From NCBI RefSeq assembly GCF_040939455.1, contig NC_134120.1:1064501-1128500 (forward strand): DNA of 64,000 bases. Direction: 5' to 3'. Positions 9,594-21,560 of this stretch are shown here, piece after piece. A program made the translations under genes and the position numbers. Below the pieces are notes generated by a model. The model worked only from the letters and a program-made list of their open reading frames with translations. It was not told where the DNA came from and searched no databases. Numbering within the stretch: the first letter of the stretch is position 1; each line of letters opens with the position of its first letter. The DNA comes from Microcebus murinus. Taxonomy: Eukaryota; Chordata; Mammalia; Primates; Cheirogaleidae.

Positions 9594-12584
9594 TTACCAT
9601 TTCTTGATTAAAGCCTGGGGGTAAAACTACAGGGTTGAAGAAGGTACACTCTTACAGCGCTCTCTAATCTGAAATGAGAGAAGCGTAAACTAGAGGTAGA
9701 AAAGTTGCACCTTGATCTGAAGGAGATACATTTCTTGAAACAGTATGCATGTGCCATTTCGTTTTTCCATAATGTGTTTTGAGCATCAACCGAATGCACA
9801 GATTGCTGCCTTTCCACCCAGAGTTAGAGCTCTACAGCTCGTGGGGAGGACACAAAATTCGATCCTTTTCTTAAGCAGCGCCTGGTCTGGCACATCCTCT
9901 CCCGGGAATGGGAGAAGATGCGCCGTGCGGGAGCTGCTGGAACTTCTCCCGGAGTCGAGGGCAAAGCTTCCAGGTTTTCTTTTTCTCAGTGCAGGAAAGA
10001 TGAAGACAGACAGTGAACTTCAAGGTTCAAAGTAGAATGTGGGGTTTAGCAGCAGTGGCGAGGAGGAGAGAGCGAGGGCTGCAGGCTGAGAGGCAGGCAC
10101 CTGTGCAGGGGTGGTGGGTGGTGGGACAGAGGTGCTCCGGAGAAGATGGCACAGCACGTGGATGTGGACAGGGCACATGTCGGACAGGAGGGGCTGCCGT
10201 AGCGCATGCCTCGGCCTTGAGGCTACATCCAGGCTTCTTACTGCCACGACCCTGCAGATCGGACTCTAAGTGACGGCCAGGAAGGGTAATTCTAGGGCAG
10301 ATGTCTTGTGCAGCAGGAGGGCGGCCAGCCTGAATGCTGAGGAGGGAGAATACCATCTAGAAGACCGCGTGGGCCAGGACTGGCGCCTGCACAAAGAACG
10401 CGAAATGGTTTAGCGCAGGTGCCCCCACCCCTTGTTTTGGCCACATGTGCAGTTGAGGGTGGACCCGAGACCTTTCCTCCACCCAGGCCTGGTGGGGTCT
10501 TGCCCTCTTGCCCTGCCTGCCTCTTCCTCTGGGCCTTGCCCCGGAATGGGAACCCCTTGCCCGGGGTCCTGCTGCGGACCGACTCCCTCGGGCTGCTCTG
10601 ATAGTTCTCACGTTTTACACCTGTGTTAAGAATGAAAACCTGTGTCTCCCTTCGTACTTCTCCAGTTCCAAGACATTGTAAGGCAAATAGGCAGGTGCAC
10701 TTTACAACGCTGGGGCCTGACCTAAACCGTGCTCGGCTCCTCTGGGCAGACCTGCTTGCCAGCCGGGCCCCAACAGCCTCATGGCCTGGGCCCCTCCAAG
10801 CCACCCTCCCTGCTCGTCCCAGCGCGCCACGGCGAAGGGGCTTCCCCACAAAGTGCCCCGAGCAGGAGAGCCCCAGGCAGTAGGGGACCCGGGGCCCTTC
10901 CCTGCCTTTATACCAACACTCCTCAGGGCATACTTGCCCACGGCCGGGGCCTCTGCTAGCGCAGCTGTGTGTCCCGAGGGCAACAGGTCCTCGGGGCCTC
11001 TATGTCGGGATTGCTGAGGAGAGAAGGTTTCAAGAGAGACCCATTTTTAGCAGAAGCAGCTAAAAGAACATGCTATTTTGTTAAGCTCTAATCATTTGTG
11101 AATTAGAACACGAGAAATGCTCTCTGTAGAAGTTCCCTGTGCCTCCATAGCAAGATTCTGAGTGAACGTTTTACTTATTGTTCATGGTTTGCCCCAAGCC
11201 GGCTGGAGCATGTACTAACATGCGAATTAAAATTGGCTCTGGAGGGGACCGTCGCCTCCCGACTGGCCCATCTCTAATGCACTGAAAAGAAGCTTCTGCG
11301 TGTGTCTCCCCCTCCTTGAGGGGCCCCTGCGAGTGTCCCCCATCAGGGCACCTCAGGCTCCCATCCAGCAACACGCACCGACACGCACAGGCCACAGCAA
11401 CACACTGTGCCACACACGTGTCGTCCCAGTCCTGTGATGTGCCGGGCGTGTGCATTAAGAAGGATGTGGCAGCACTCGGGGGTGCAGCTGCCGAGCCCCT
11501 GATTCACGGAGGGGAGCGGACCCCCACAAACGTCAGTCAGGTTCGGAAGGGGGGATTTGCACCAGGCTCCCCGAGTGGCGACCAGGCCTGTCCACGCCAG
11601 GGTGAAGGCGTCCCTGCAGGCTGCTTCGCCCAGGGGTGCCAGGAGCGGTAGTGTGGGGTGTTTCAGGGGGTGGCACGCAGCCCCCAGCCCCCAGGGCAGG
11701 AGGGCCCTGGCCAGGGTGTCCTCTGGGCGCGGTCGGCTGGGGCAAGCCCACCTGGCTTCCTCTCCCACAGCGTGGCCACTTCATGTGGCCAGAAATATGC
11801 ATCTCCCCCTGGCAGGCAGACAGCTTGGAAGCGGGGACCCTCGTGGCCGCATGGGCTCAGCAGAGTGTGGGTGGCCGAGCGTCCGGGGAGCCGCCCTGTT
11901 CATCCTAAACCCGCGTGCACGTGGTCCCACGACGCCCGCAGTGACTGGGGCTGCCGCCCTCTGTGAGCTGGGCGCTGACAAGGTGTCAGCTGTAACAGTG
12001 ACTTCCTGCATATTGTTTGGGTCACAAAAGGAATTACAGGGAGGTATTGATTGTGACAGCCAGCTGTTCCCATACAAATGAAGAAATTTGCGTTCCAGTC
12101 AGACAAGCACTTTAAACCTCCGGGGGCAACGCCGGGCAGAGAGAAGGTGCTAAATCCCGAGTCGGGCTATTTTGTGGCACTTTTCTGAAAGAAGAAAGCA
12201 TAGCCACCTCCTCGGTGCACGCACGTGCCTTCCCTCCGCCTGAGAGCCAGCCGGGACGCGGTCCCCGTTCCGCAGCCCCTCCCACAGGCTCGGCGTCCCA
12301 GACACAAGCACAGGACGCGGTCTCTGCCGACGAGGTTGGGATGCTTCTGATCTTCAGGGCTCAAAAATCATTTCTCCATAAATGCTTATGGAAGAAGCAT
12401 CTCTGACACGTACCTTACAATGCTTTTGTTCAGAGCACACTTACTGACGTTAGGAATGTTAGCGTGGATAGACGTGCAAAGTGGTACAATGCTCTGTGTC
12501 CTGAGACACAATGGGTGCCTTTGAAAATTGAGTCTCTTTCGCTGTGTGTGCGTTTGGGGGAGGGGCACAACCTGACAGCATAGA
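9594..12584. other. Unique GC-rich intergenic DNA
   Basis: About 3 kb with no recognised exon, RNA gene or repeat. The longest frames (for example 10292-10849 minus, 11557-12081 plus) show no domain, are rich in Pro, Gly, Arg and Ala as expected of random GC-rich DNA, and overlap open frames in other registers. Confidence 0.45.
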
Positions 12585-12780
12585 CGAAGTCAGGCAGAAC
12601 TTGTCTTCAGTACCAGTCACACGTGTGACCTTGGGCAACATGCTTGACGTGCCAGTGTTCACCTTCTCCACCTGCAGACAGAACAACACCTCTTTCAGGG
12701 GTTGCTGTGAAAATCACAACAGCTAATGCAGAGCCTGCCACAAAACCCAGCAGTCAAAAATCTTAGCTGCGATTATTTAC
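12585..12780 (+). mobile_element. MIR SINE fragment
   Basis: GTGTGACCTTGGGCAACATG, CCACCTGCAGACAGAACAAC and GGGGTTGCTGTGAAAATCAC, followed by TGCAGAGCCTGCCACAAAA, follow the order of the MIR consensus on the plus strand. The ends are approximate. Confidence 0.8.
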
Positions 12781-13929
12781 TGATTAATATGAACTGCCAT
12801 TCTCATTATATGTCCCCACACTGCAGTGATTTTCCGTGAGATAAAATGCACACATTCAGGCAGGTTGGAGGATGCTGGGGTTTATCTGGGGGCTGTCAGA
12901 GCTGCAGGTGGGGTGTTCCATTCCCTGCATGGCTCGGGCAGCACCGGGAGCAGGTGCCAGATCCTGCGGCTCTCCGACGTGGAGCAGGACGGTCCTGTGG
13001 GGGCTCCAGAAGATGCCCAGCCTTGGCCAACACCGAGAGCTGCTGCCGTGTCTCTCCCAGCTGCAGGTGAGGCCTCGAGAGCAGCTGCCAGAGCAGCGTC
13101 CCAGACCAGCAGCTCCATCACAGCAGCGGGCCGTGGGCAGGAAGCCCGCATGGGCACTGGGCCCCGGCGGCCATGCCGGCCTCGCTGGTGCTGGACGGAA
13201 GCCCGGCCCTCCAAGGCCCAGAGCCACCCGTGCCCAGCCGGGGCTGGCCCGTCCTCAGCACAGGCGGGTGCTGGATGGGGTTGGCTGGTATCCCATGCAG
13301 GGTATCCGATCCCATCTTCTCCCCGCGTCTCTGCAGTTCTTTCTGTCCTTCCGCTTAAACTTCAGATAGACGCTCCGTGGAAACAGAACCCTCAGGTCTC
13401 TGTGGGGGCCCAGCGCCCCTAGCAGACGCTCCCTTGAACCCTTGGCAGGGACAGAGAGGGATTCTTTTGTGCTGACTGCGGTTTTCCGGACTTTCCGGAA
13501 CAGACTCATGCAAATTCCCCTCATTGTGCCTTTTACCCATCAGCACAGCCGCCTCTAGTTTCAGCCAGACCTCAGTGCAGACAGAAGAAGACAAAAGACA
13601 GTGCTGAGAAGAAGGAGTCCCTGAAGAGACAGTGATGTCACCTCGGCCGCTTCAGGCAACCAGGCCATTGCGGAGTCTGTTTGCATACACCTGATACATC
13701 AAGTTCAGCCCCAGCAGGAAACCTCATCCTACAGGGCTTTGATCTGCTAGGGAGAACTTCCGGAAGATTCGTTATTGCTTAGGTGGTATGAGGAAGACTG
13801 TGGAGTGCTGTCTCTTATTTGAGTGAAAGTGGGCACACAGACCCGGACACCAAGACCCCTGTCTGCTGATGTCAGGACTCCAGCGCACATCCCTCCCAGA
13901 TACCACTGGGACTTCCAACAGTGATGTCT
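12781..13929. other. Unique intergenic DNA
   Basis: A 198-codon frame at 12826-13422 on the plus strand has no recognisable domain and is overlapped by other long frames on both strands. I see no exon boundaries that would support it. Confidence 0.45.
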
Positions 13930-15576
13930 CCAGGGCTGCGGTGTCCATGGCTATAGTGTCCATGGCTGTGGTGAGCAGGGTTGTGGTGAGCAGGGCTGTG
14001 GTGAGCAGGGCTGTGGTGTCCATGGCTGTGGTGATCAGGGCTGTGGTGATCAGGATGTCGTGATCAGAGCTATGGTGTCCATGGCTGTGGTGATCAGGGC
14101 TGTGGTGAGCAGGGCTGTGGTGAGTAGGGCTGTGGTGATCAGGGCTGTGGTGAGCAGGGCTGTGGTGATCAGGGCTGTGGTGATCAGGGCTGTGGTGTCC
14201 ATGGCTGTGGTGATCAGGGCTGTGGTGATCAGGGCTGTGGTGATCAGGGCTGTGGTGATCATGGCTATGGTGATCATGGCTGTGGTGATCATGGCTGTGG
14301 TGATCATGGCTATGGTGATTATGGCTGTGGTGATAAGGGCTGTGGTGTCCATGGCTGTGGTGATCATGGCTGTGGTGATCATGGCTGTGGTGATCAGGGC
14401 TGTGGTGATCATGGCTGTGGTGTCCATGGCTGTGGTGATCAGGGCTGTGGTGATCATGGCTATGGTGTCCATGGCTGTGGTGATCATGGCTGTGGTGATC
14501 ATGGCTGTGGTGAGCAGGGCTGTGGTGATCATGGCTGTGGTGAGCAGGGTTGTGGTGATCAGGGCTGTGGTGAGCAGGGCTGTGGTGTCCATGGCTGTGG
14601 TGATCAGGGCTGTGGTGATCATGGCTGTGGTGTCCATGGCTGTGGTGATCAGGGCTGTGGTGATCAGGTCTGTGGTTAGCACGGCTGTGGTGATCAGGGC
14701 TGTGGTGATCAGTGCTGTGGTGAGCAGGGCTGTGATGTCCATGGCTGTGGTGATCAGGGCTGTGGTGATCAGAGCTGTGGTGTCCATGGCTGTGGTGATC
14801 AGGGCTATGGTGATCAGGATGTGGTGATCAGAGCTGTGGTGTCCATGGCTGTGGTGATCAGGGCTGTGGTGTCCATGGCTGTGGTGATCATGGCTGTGGT
14901 GATCAGGGTTGTGGTGATCAGGGCTGTGGTGTCCATGGCAGTGGTGATGATGGCTGTGGTGATCAGAGCTGTGGTGTCCATGGCTATGGTGATCAGGGCT
15001 ATGGTGATCAGGGCTGTGGTTAGCAGGGCTGTGGTGTCCATGGCTGTGTTTAGCAGGGCTGTGGTGTCCATGGCTGTGGTGTCCATGGCTGTGGTGAGCA
15101 GGGCTGTGGTGTCCATGGCTGTGGTGATCAGGGCTGTGGTGTCCATGGCTGTGGTGATCAGGGCTGTGGTGAGCAGGGCTGTGGTGATCAGGGCTGTGGT
15201 GATCAGAGCTGTGGTGTCCATGGCTATGGTGATCAGGGCTATGGTTAGCAGGGCTGTGGTGTCCATGGCTGTGGTTAGCAGGGCTGTGGTGTCCATGGCT
15301 GTGGTTAGCAGGGCTGTGGTGTCCATGGCTGTGGTTAGCAGGGCTGTGGTGTCCATGGCTGTGGTGTCCATGGCTGTGGTGAGCCGGGCTGTGGTGTCCA
15401 TGGCTGTGGTTAGCAGGGCTGTGGTGTCCATGGCTGTGGTGTCCATGGCTGTGGTGATCAGGGCTGTGGTGAGCAGGGCTGTGGTGTCCATGGCTGTGGT
15501 GATCAGGGCTGTGGTGAGCAGGGCTGTGGTGTCCATGGCAGTGGTTAGCAGGGCTGTGGTGTTAGTGACTGTGGTT
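13930..15576. repeat. 15-bp minisatellite (VNTR), about 110 copies
   Basis: Tandem 15-bp units of the form GGCTGTGGTGATCAG, with variants GTGAGCAG, GTTAGCAG, GTGTCCAT and GTGATCAT in the second half of the unit. TGATCA and CCATGG sites recur throughout. The unit is a multiple of three and most variants lack stops, so frames of 240 to 300 codons arise on both strands (five-residue periods such as IRAVV on plus and TTALI on minus). These are repeat artefacts, not genes. The minus-strand stop at 14814-14787 and the changing phase show that the array is not maintained as coding. Confidence 0.97.
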
Positions 15577-15829
15577 CCTGAATGTGTTCTTCAGGCCTGT
15601 CGTGGCCAGGAAGCCACATTCCTGTGTCTTCTTCCCTTCTCGATCTCTCCTGCCACTGTTGACTTTGCTGTAGCCAAGCATACAATTTCCAGGATCTTCT
15701 CAACCAACAATCCATAGGTAACTAAGGGATGGGAAGTGACTTCCTAAAAGACAGAATGGCCCCTCCTCACCTGTGCAGTACACCTTGGCCCCCACCCCTT
15801 AACCCCCAGGCAGTGCAATGCAAACCACA
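15577..15829. other. Unique DNA between VNTR and MIR
   Basis: No gene recognised. The frame running out of the minisatellite to 15717 is a read-through of the repeat frame. Confidence 0.45.
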
Positions 15830-16030
15830 TCTGGTCTGGAGTCAGCAGACCGAAGACCCAGGTTTCTTGCACCCCGATGGGATGGCTTCTGTGATGTTTC
15901 AGAACTCTGACTTGAAGCTTAGCAGCCTGGACTACGTCTTGCCTGTGCTCATGCTAGTTACGTGGCCTTGGGCGAGGTGAGGGCCCCCTCTGCATCTCAC
16001 CTCATCTCCAGAGGGGTCAGAGAGAGTGAC
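15830..16030 (+). mobile_element. MIR-like SINE fragment
   Basis: TGGAGTCAGCAGACCGAAG, CCCAGGTTTCTTGC, CTAGTTACGTGGCCTTGGGC and CATCTCACCTCATCTCCAGA match the order of the plus-strand MIR consensus with a low-similarity insertion between the two halves. Boundaries are uncertain. Confidence 0.6.
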
Positions 16031-16989
16031 AGCCGCCAGGGCTGGTGGAGCCCGGTGGTGCTGTAGTGAAATGTTCTGTGTGTTGGTCACTCTTGCTCAT
16101 CTTCGTCAAGTGTTCCTTGTGCCCTGGGGGTTCAGTTCTCAGAGTGGCAGCTGCGGTGGCTCCTGGACGGTCCCTTCCACTGCTGGGGGCTCAGCCCTGG
16201 TGTCCGGGCTGGGCGGGGCAGACACCATGCCGACTCTGCCATTAGCTTATTCTTTATCCTCTTAATTTAGTGTTCGTAAAATAAGCAAACAGATAAAGAA
16301 AAAATTGAACAAACAAGACGTTTCCTTCTGTAATTAAAAAAAGTTAAACAAGGGAAGCAAGCTGCTGTGTGTGGGTCCCCCTGGGCGGCAGGGCAGGGTG
16401 GGCCATCCCCAAATGCCCAGGCAGGAGCAGGTCTGTGGAACCAGGGTCCTTGCCGGCAGAGCCATCCCTGAGGGGTCTGGGCCCACGAGCCACTGGCAGT
16501 TGCGGTGCGTGTCCTGGGCATGAGGTGATGGCCCGATGAGGACCACTGACCATCCCGGCCACAAGGGCCTGGTGCTGGGCCGCTGAGGCCTGGGCTCCTG
16601 CCCCTGTGTCCGACCTTGTCCCTGTGCCTGGGGGCTCCGGGCTGGCCACGTGCCCACTGCCCCGTCTGCAGCCTCACCCTCGACAGCGCGCATCCTGGTT
16701 CCCAAGCCCGGACCCCACGGGGCTCGGGGGCCTCTCCTCACTGAGACCAGTTCCGACCACGAGTGCCGAGCTGAGAGCTCCCGGCGCTCCACTGGCCGGA
16801 GCCCACACGGAGCGGCCCCGTGCACCACTCCCTGCGCCCGCTGCCTCTCCGGGGCAGCCTCTGCTCTGGACCCCTCCCGCTGCTGCCCAGCTGTGGTGTA
16901 ACGCCGGCCCAGCCCCCACTCCCTCCTCTTCCTCTCCAGCCCGTTTGGAGGAACAATAAACTTACACCTGAAGCTTGAAGTATGACACA
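16031..16989. other. Unique GC-rich intergenic DNA
   Basis: No gene or repeat recognised. A 218-codon frame at 16334-16990 on the minus strand overlaps several other frames and shows no domain. Confidence 0.45.
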
Positions 16990-17670
16990 AGAGGCGATAC
17001 CAGTTTTCATTTTAATGGCAAGATTAAAGTGGAATTGTGGATCTAATTAATTCACCCTTAGTTGGATGAACATCCCAATAGACCGAAGTTTGAAAGCAGA
17101 GATTATATCGATTCTTTAGTAAGATATATTACCAAAGAATTTTGGAAATAGAAAATTCTTACATGAAAGGATTGTTAAGGTGATTGCTTTTAAAATATAA
17201 TCTATATTGGGAATTAATGACATAACATGTAATTTGGAGCAACTGGTTAATTTGGTAGAATCATTTTGTCAGAATTTCTAGGAAAATAATGCTTTAAATC
17301 TTTTTAAATGATCAAAACACTTTAAAATATTTGAGGAACACCCAGCTGTGTGGAGATTGCTATGAGAAATTAGGCTCACACGGTTTTTCCTTCCCTCCAT
17401 TACTCACGTGCACACACATGCACACACCCCGTCGTGCTCACGCTAATCTTGTGAGTGCTATTAAAAACTTAAGTAGGAAGTGAATTATATAACAGCTATT
17501 ACTGTCAGACATCACACTGGCTTTGTCAGTCCTGAGAGGTCAAGTGTACTTCTGTGATTATCATCCTGCCTTCAGACAGACAGAAAAACACCAACTCCCC
17601 AATAGCGTTTCTACTCCCTCTTGCTCTAACTTCCCGTTTCTCTAAATCCCATTAGAATGGTCGTCAGATT
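16990..17670. other. AT-rich, repeat-poor block (candidate noncoding element)
   Basis: An abrupt switch to AT-rich unique sequence with homeodomain-type cores (TAATTAATTC at 17044-17053, GGGAATTAATGAC near 17209). No repeat family is recognised. Conservation cannot be judged from one genome, so the regulatory reading is an inference from composition and motifs. Confidence 0.3.
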
Positions 17671-19129
17671 TCCACCAGACTATCCACCTTCGAAAGGCAA
17701 AGTTTCCTCCACCCAGTAATTTACGCAGTTGGTCACATTGTCATTTAGTGGAAAGAGGCGGCCCCTGCGAAGTACGCTGGGCGTAGGGCTCTCGGGATAG
17801 TAGGTGCACCTGCTGCCGTGTGCGAGGCGACCTGCGGACGCCGAGGTTGCCGTGTGGCGCCACGCCGTAGCTGCATCCCGCGCCCTGCCGCACTCGCCGG
17901 GCAAGCCGGGCCCCTCGGTTCTGCCCGTGTGACTCGGAGGCAGTCCCTGCAGAGGGCATTTCTGTGCTCAATTGATTTTTGATGCCGGTGTGTTTATAAC
18001 AATATCACATTTCAGGGGTGAGTCAGCGAGCTGTTCGTCAGCTTGAGAAGAGACATGGTACCTGTTCCTGCAGAGAGCAAGAAAACCGACCCTTAGATCA
18101 GCATTAGCATCCCTTTCAGTTTCTAAGTGGCTCCTAAGATCATAAACTGCCTTCTAAGCCTCTGTTATTGGTTCTTGAATGCTGTGCTGGTCAACAGAAA
18201 ACTTTGTTAATGTCTTCTCATAAAACATAAACAAATTCAGCTATGAGAAATTTTTTGTTTAACACATGGATGCCAGATATCTGAAGAGTTCTCAGGGTTT
18301 CCAAACTGGAAACACTTGTTGTGGTTAATGTGAATATCAAATCTGGAGCGACAATTAGAGCTGGACAACACTCTAAAAGTGGGCTTGGCAAGTCCCCACG
18401 ACTCTCTGCCAGCGCATTTTTCACGGATGGCAGCAAATTACTCCTGGACTCTTCCATTCATCTTCCTCAATTACCGACCTGCCGTGTCCAGCCCCGCGCG
18501 GTGGCACCGTCTTCCCGATGGAGAAGTGCGCACAGGCTACGCTCTGCCCAGCGGAGTTCTAAGCTTGTCTCACGTCCGTTAATCACAATTAAAAGAGATG
18601 GAACTCTGCTAATTTGTGGTCGAAACTCTTGGACGGATGGTGATAATTTTAGAGATAAAGCTCCTCAAATTCTAGCTGTGTCCTCCCTGCTCATCCTTAT
18701 GCCTTGGCTTGGCTGTCTCAGTCTCCTTGCTGCAGGTGGCATCTTCACGTCTTGTTGAATCGGGGTAGTGTTTGTGATGAAGATCGCCCCTAAAGGCTGC
18801 ACCGACTCGCAGTCAACTAAGGTGCTTGCCCCACGCTAGGACCTGATGCCACCAAATCACTCACATACCCCAGTGTCCCCCTCAGCCTGCCAGGTTATCA
18901 GATTTCACTGCTATAAGTAAAGTCATTACTCCAAAAGATGCTAGTTAAAAACACAACTACTAATTAGGAGGAGTAAAAGTTATCCCGCTGGTACCCATTA
19001 TCACATTAACATGGAATCACCCTGAGAGTACGTGGTATTGCAGTCCGTCTTTGCTACGGCTTCATGATGATTATGATGGAATATACAAGTTTACGTCCAT
19101 TGTTTTCTCATGATTTAAAAATACAATGT
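17671..19129. other. Unique intergenic DNA
   Basis: No gene recognised. A consensus AP-1/Maf-type site, TGAGTCAGC, is present at 18019-18027. A single motif of this length is expected by chance. Confidence 0.4.
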
Positions 19130-19625
19130 ATCACTTAAAAATTGTGTTTGGCTGTAATAGAGCAGTGGAGACCAAAAATAACCACAGCTTAAATAAATGG
19201 AGATTGTTTCTTCTCTCATGGAAAGAAGTCTAGGGCAACGCAGTTCAAGGCTGGTGTGGTAGGTCCATGACACCCCAAGCTCCTTTTTCTTGTGTCTCTC
19301 TGCCCTGTCATCCTTCATACATGCTTGCTCTCCAGCCTCAACCTTACCTCACGGTCACAAGGTGGCTGCTGACTCCTAGCCATTGCTTTCACATTCCAAC
19401 TCAGAAGAAGAAATATGTAGAGAAAGGCGAAAGGGGTGCGGACCCAGTCGAGCCATTTCTTTATCTGGAAACTTCACTCAATCACTTTAAGTTATATATT
19501 TTTGCAAACTCCTTGGTCCTAAAGAGGCCAGAAATAAATCTAGGCTGGGAATACTGCCACATCAAAAGAAACCAGGAAGGGAAGGAGTCATGGACACTGG
19601 TTGAGCAACTAGCATTTTCGGCCAC
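19130..19625. mobile_element. Probable ancient interspersed repeat, family not assigned
   Basis: The succession TTGGCTGTAATAGAGCAGTGG, ATAAATGGAGATTGTTTCTT, GTCTAGGGCAACGCAGTTCA, CTCCATGACACC-like text, CCTGTCATCCTT, CTCACGGTCACAAGGTGG and CTGCTGACTCCTAGCCATTG has the layout of a widespread mammalian repeat that I recall but cannot name with confidence. The 139-codon frame at 19267-19686 is inside it and is not considered a gene. Confidence 0.4.
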
Positions 19626-20210
19626 CAAAAGCACAAGTAAGCCCCAGGAATGCGGGAGTGGGGAGCACCCCCCGAGGGGAAGCTGACGTGGTTCTCTTCG
19701 GGGTGTGTGTAGGCTCGGGCTCCTGCGTGACTGTGGGAGGAGCCGCTGTCCACAGGCGGGTGGGGACGGGATGTGTGTGGACACACCTTAACCCAGGGAC
19801 TGCCGAACTCCTCCCAGGGCCTCGTGGGGTCAGCGCCTGGTGGTATTTGGAAGAGTCCTAAATCAGTTCTCCCCACAGGTGCCATGAGCACCTTGTCTTC
19901 GCAGAGCCTCACTCTCTGATTCTAAGCATTTGAATCCTCCTGCGGGTGGCTGTCACGGGTGAAGTATGCATGTGGAAGGGCAGGAGAGAAAGGACCTGCT
20001 CGCCAGCCATGCCATCCCTCATGCCAACTCACGCCAGGTGTGGTGGGCAGAGTGGCCCGTCCTGGCCTGTCCCGGAAGCCGGTGCCATTTATGACTTGTG
20101 GAAACAATAAATGCTCGTTCGTGGTGCTGTGAGCCCGCTGCAGTTTCTCGTTTTTCATTCTAAAATAAATTTGCTTCTTAAGACTTGTTCTTTTCCATGA
20201 AGCCAACTGT
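19626..20210. other. Unique intergenic DNA
   Basis: No gene recognised. A forkhead-type core, AAACAATAAATG, lies at 20102-20113 in an AT-richer patch before the next tandem repeat. Confidence 0.4.
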
Positions 20211-20452
20211 CTACACTGGGGAAACCACTACTGCCCCCCCAGGGCCTACACTGGGAGCCACCTCACACCCGCAGCCCCGTGCCCTGACACACACTGAGGA
20301 AACCACTACTGCCCCCCCCCCAGGGCCTACACTGGGAGCCACCTCACACCCGTAGCCCCGTGCCCTGACGCACACTGGGGAAACCACTATTGCCCGCGCA
20401 GTGTCTACACTGGGAGCCACCTCACACCGGCAGCCGCGTGCCCTGACGGGCA
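20211..20452. repeat. Three-copy tandem repeat of about 80 bp
   Basis: The segment CTACACTGGGGAAACCACTA, a C-run, GGGCCTACACTGGGAGCC, ACCTCACACCCGCAGCC, CCGTGCCCTGAC recurs with starts near 20221, 20299 and 20380. Spacing is 78 to 81 bp and varies with the length of the C-run. A shorter internal echo (CTACACTGGG twice per unit) suggests the unit arose from a smaller duplication. Confidence 0.85.
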
Positions 20453-21032
20453 GACGGGGCGATGCTTTGGCAAGGGCAGGCGCTCTGAGCCGCTTCCTGG
20501 CCACGGTGGCTTGGACGCTGCGAGACCCATCCGGCCCTTGCGGCCCAGGCGCAGGTGTGAGGGGGAGGCTGGGGCACCTTGGGGCCCCCGGCAGCCCCGG
20601 GGAGCAGGGAGGGGAGGACACACGCGGGGTGGAGTTCGCTGTGGCTGCTGCTGAATTCTCCCCCAGGGGTGGCAGTGCCGGGTCCTTCTGTTGATGGCTG
20701 GGACGCCCGCAGTGGGGCCGCTGTGCTGGCTGTGGGACTGTGTCCCCAGCCAGGGCCGCACCCACAGCTCGCATGTCAAGCTGGAAGAGACCCGCCCTGC
20801 ACCCCCAAGGCTTGGGGATGTCGTCTTATCTCAGAACGTGCGTTTGCCCCCGCCCCCGGCTAAACAAACTCTGGCTTTCCTTCCTTCTTGCCAATATATC
20901 ATGCTTTATAGACGCTGCCTGATTAAAAGAGAGCGAGAAACATCGGTGCAAGAGCCCTCTGTGTGGTCTCATAAAACATTAATGGATTCAGAAAGGAAAT
21001 GCAGAGTCCAAGCTCTCCTGCGTGTTCAGGCC
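20453..21032. other. Unique DNA left of the 48-bp VNTR
   Basis: GC-rich to 20850, then an AT-richer stretch at 20855-21000 with TAAACAAAC, GCCAATATATCATGC and AAAACATTAATGG, which could be a short conserved element. No gene recognised. Confidence 0.35.
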
Positions 21033-21560
21033 TGTGCTGGGTGGGAGCGTGGTGGGGTCTGGTCCCATGTGGCCGGGCCCTGTGCTGGGTGGGAGCGTGG
21101 TGGGGTCTGGTCCCATGTGGCCGGGCCCTGTGCTGGGTGGGAGCGCCGTGGGGTCTGGTCCCGTGTAGCCCGGCCCTGTGCTGGGTGGGAGCGCCGTGGG
21201 GTCTGGTCCCTGTGTGGCCAGGTCCTGTGCTGGGTGGGAGCGCAGTGGGGTCTGGTCCCCGTGTGGCCGGGCCCTGTGCTGGGTGGGAGCGCAGTGGGGT
21301 CTGGTCCCTGTGTGGCCGGGCCCTGTGCTGGGTGGGAGCGCCGTGGGGTCTGGTCCCGTGTGGCCGGGCCCTGTGCTGGGTGGGAGCGCGGTGGGGTCTG
21401 GTCCCGTGTGGCCGGGCCCTGTGCTGGGTGGGAGCGCGGTGGGGTCTGGTCCCGTGTGGCCGGGCCCTGTGCTGGGTGGGAGCGCTGTAGGGTCTGGTCC
21501 CTGTGTGGCCAGGTCCTGTGCTGGGTGGGAGCGCAGTGGGGTCTGGTCCCCGTGTGGCGG
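21033..21560. repeat. 48-bp minisatellite, about 11 copies
   Basis: The unit runs TGTGCTGGGTGGGAGCG, NNGTGGGGTCTGGTCCC, NTGTGGCCGGGCCC; its length is 48 bp, or 49 bp where CCTGTGTGG or CCCGTGTGG replaces CCGTGTGG. Substitutions cluster at GCGTGG, GCGCCG, GCGCAG and GCGCGG, so variant maps could be read across alleles. The long plus and minus frames here (to 388 codons) come from the unit being a multiple of three and shift frame at the 49-bp copies. Confidence 0.95.

Noticed and set aside
13772..15717. Open frames of 240 to 298 codons with IRAVV or TTALI repeats
   Set aside because: They come from the 15-bp minisatellite and are interrupted and re-phased at its edges.
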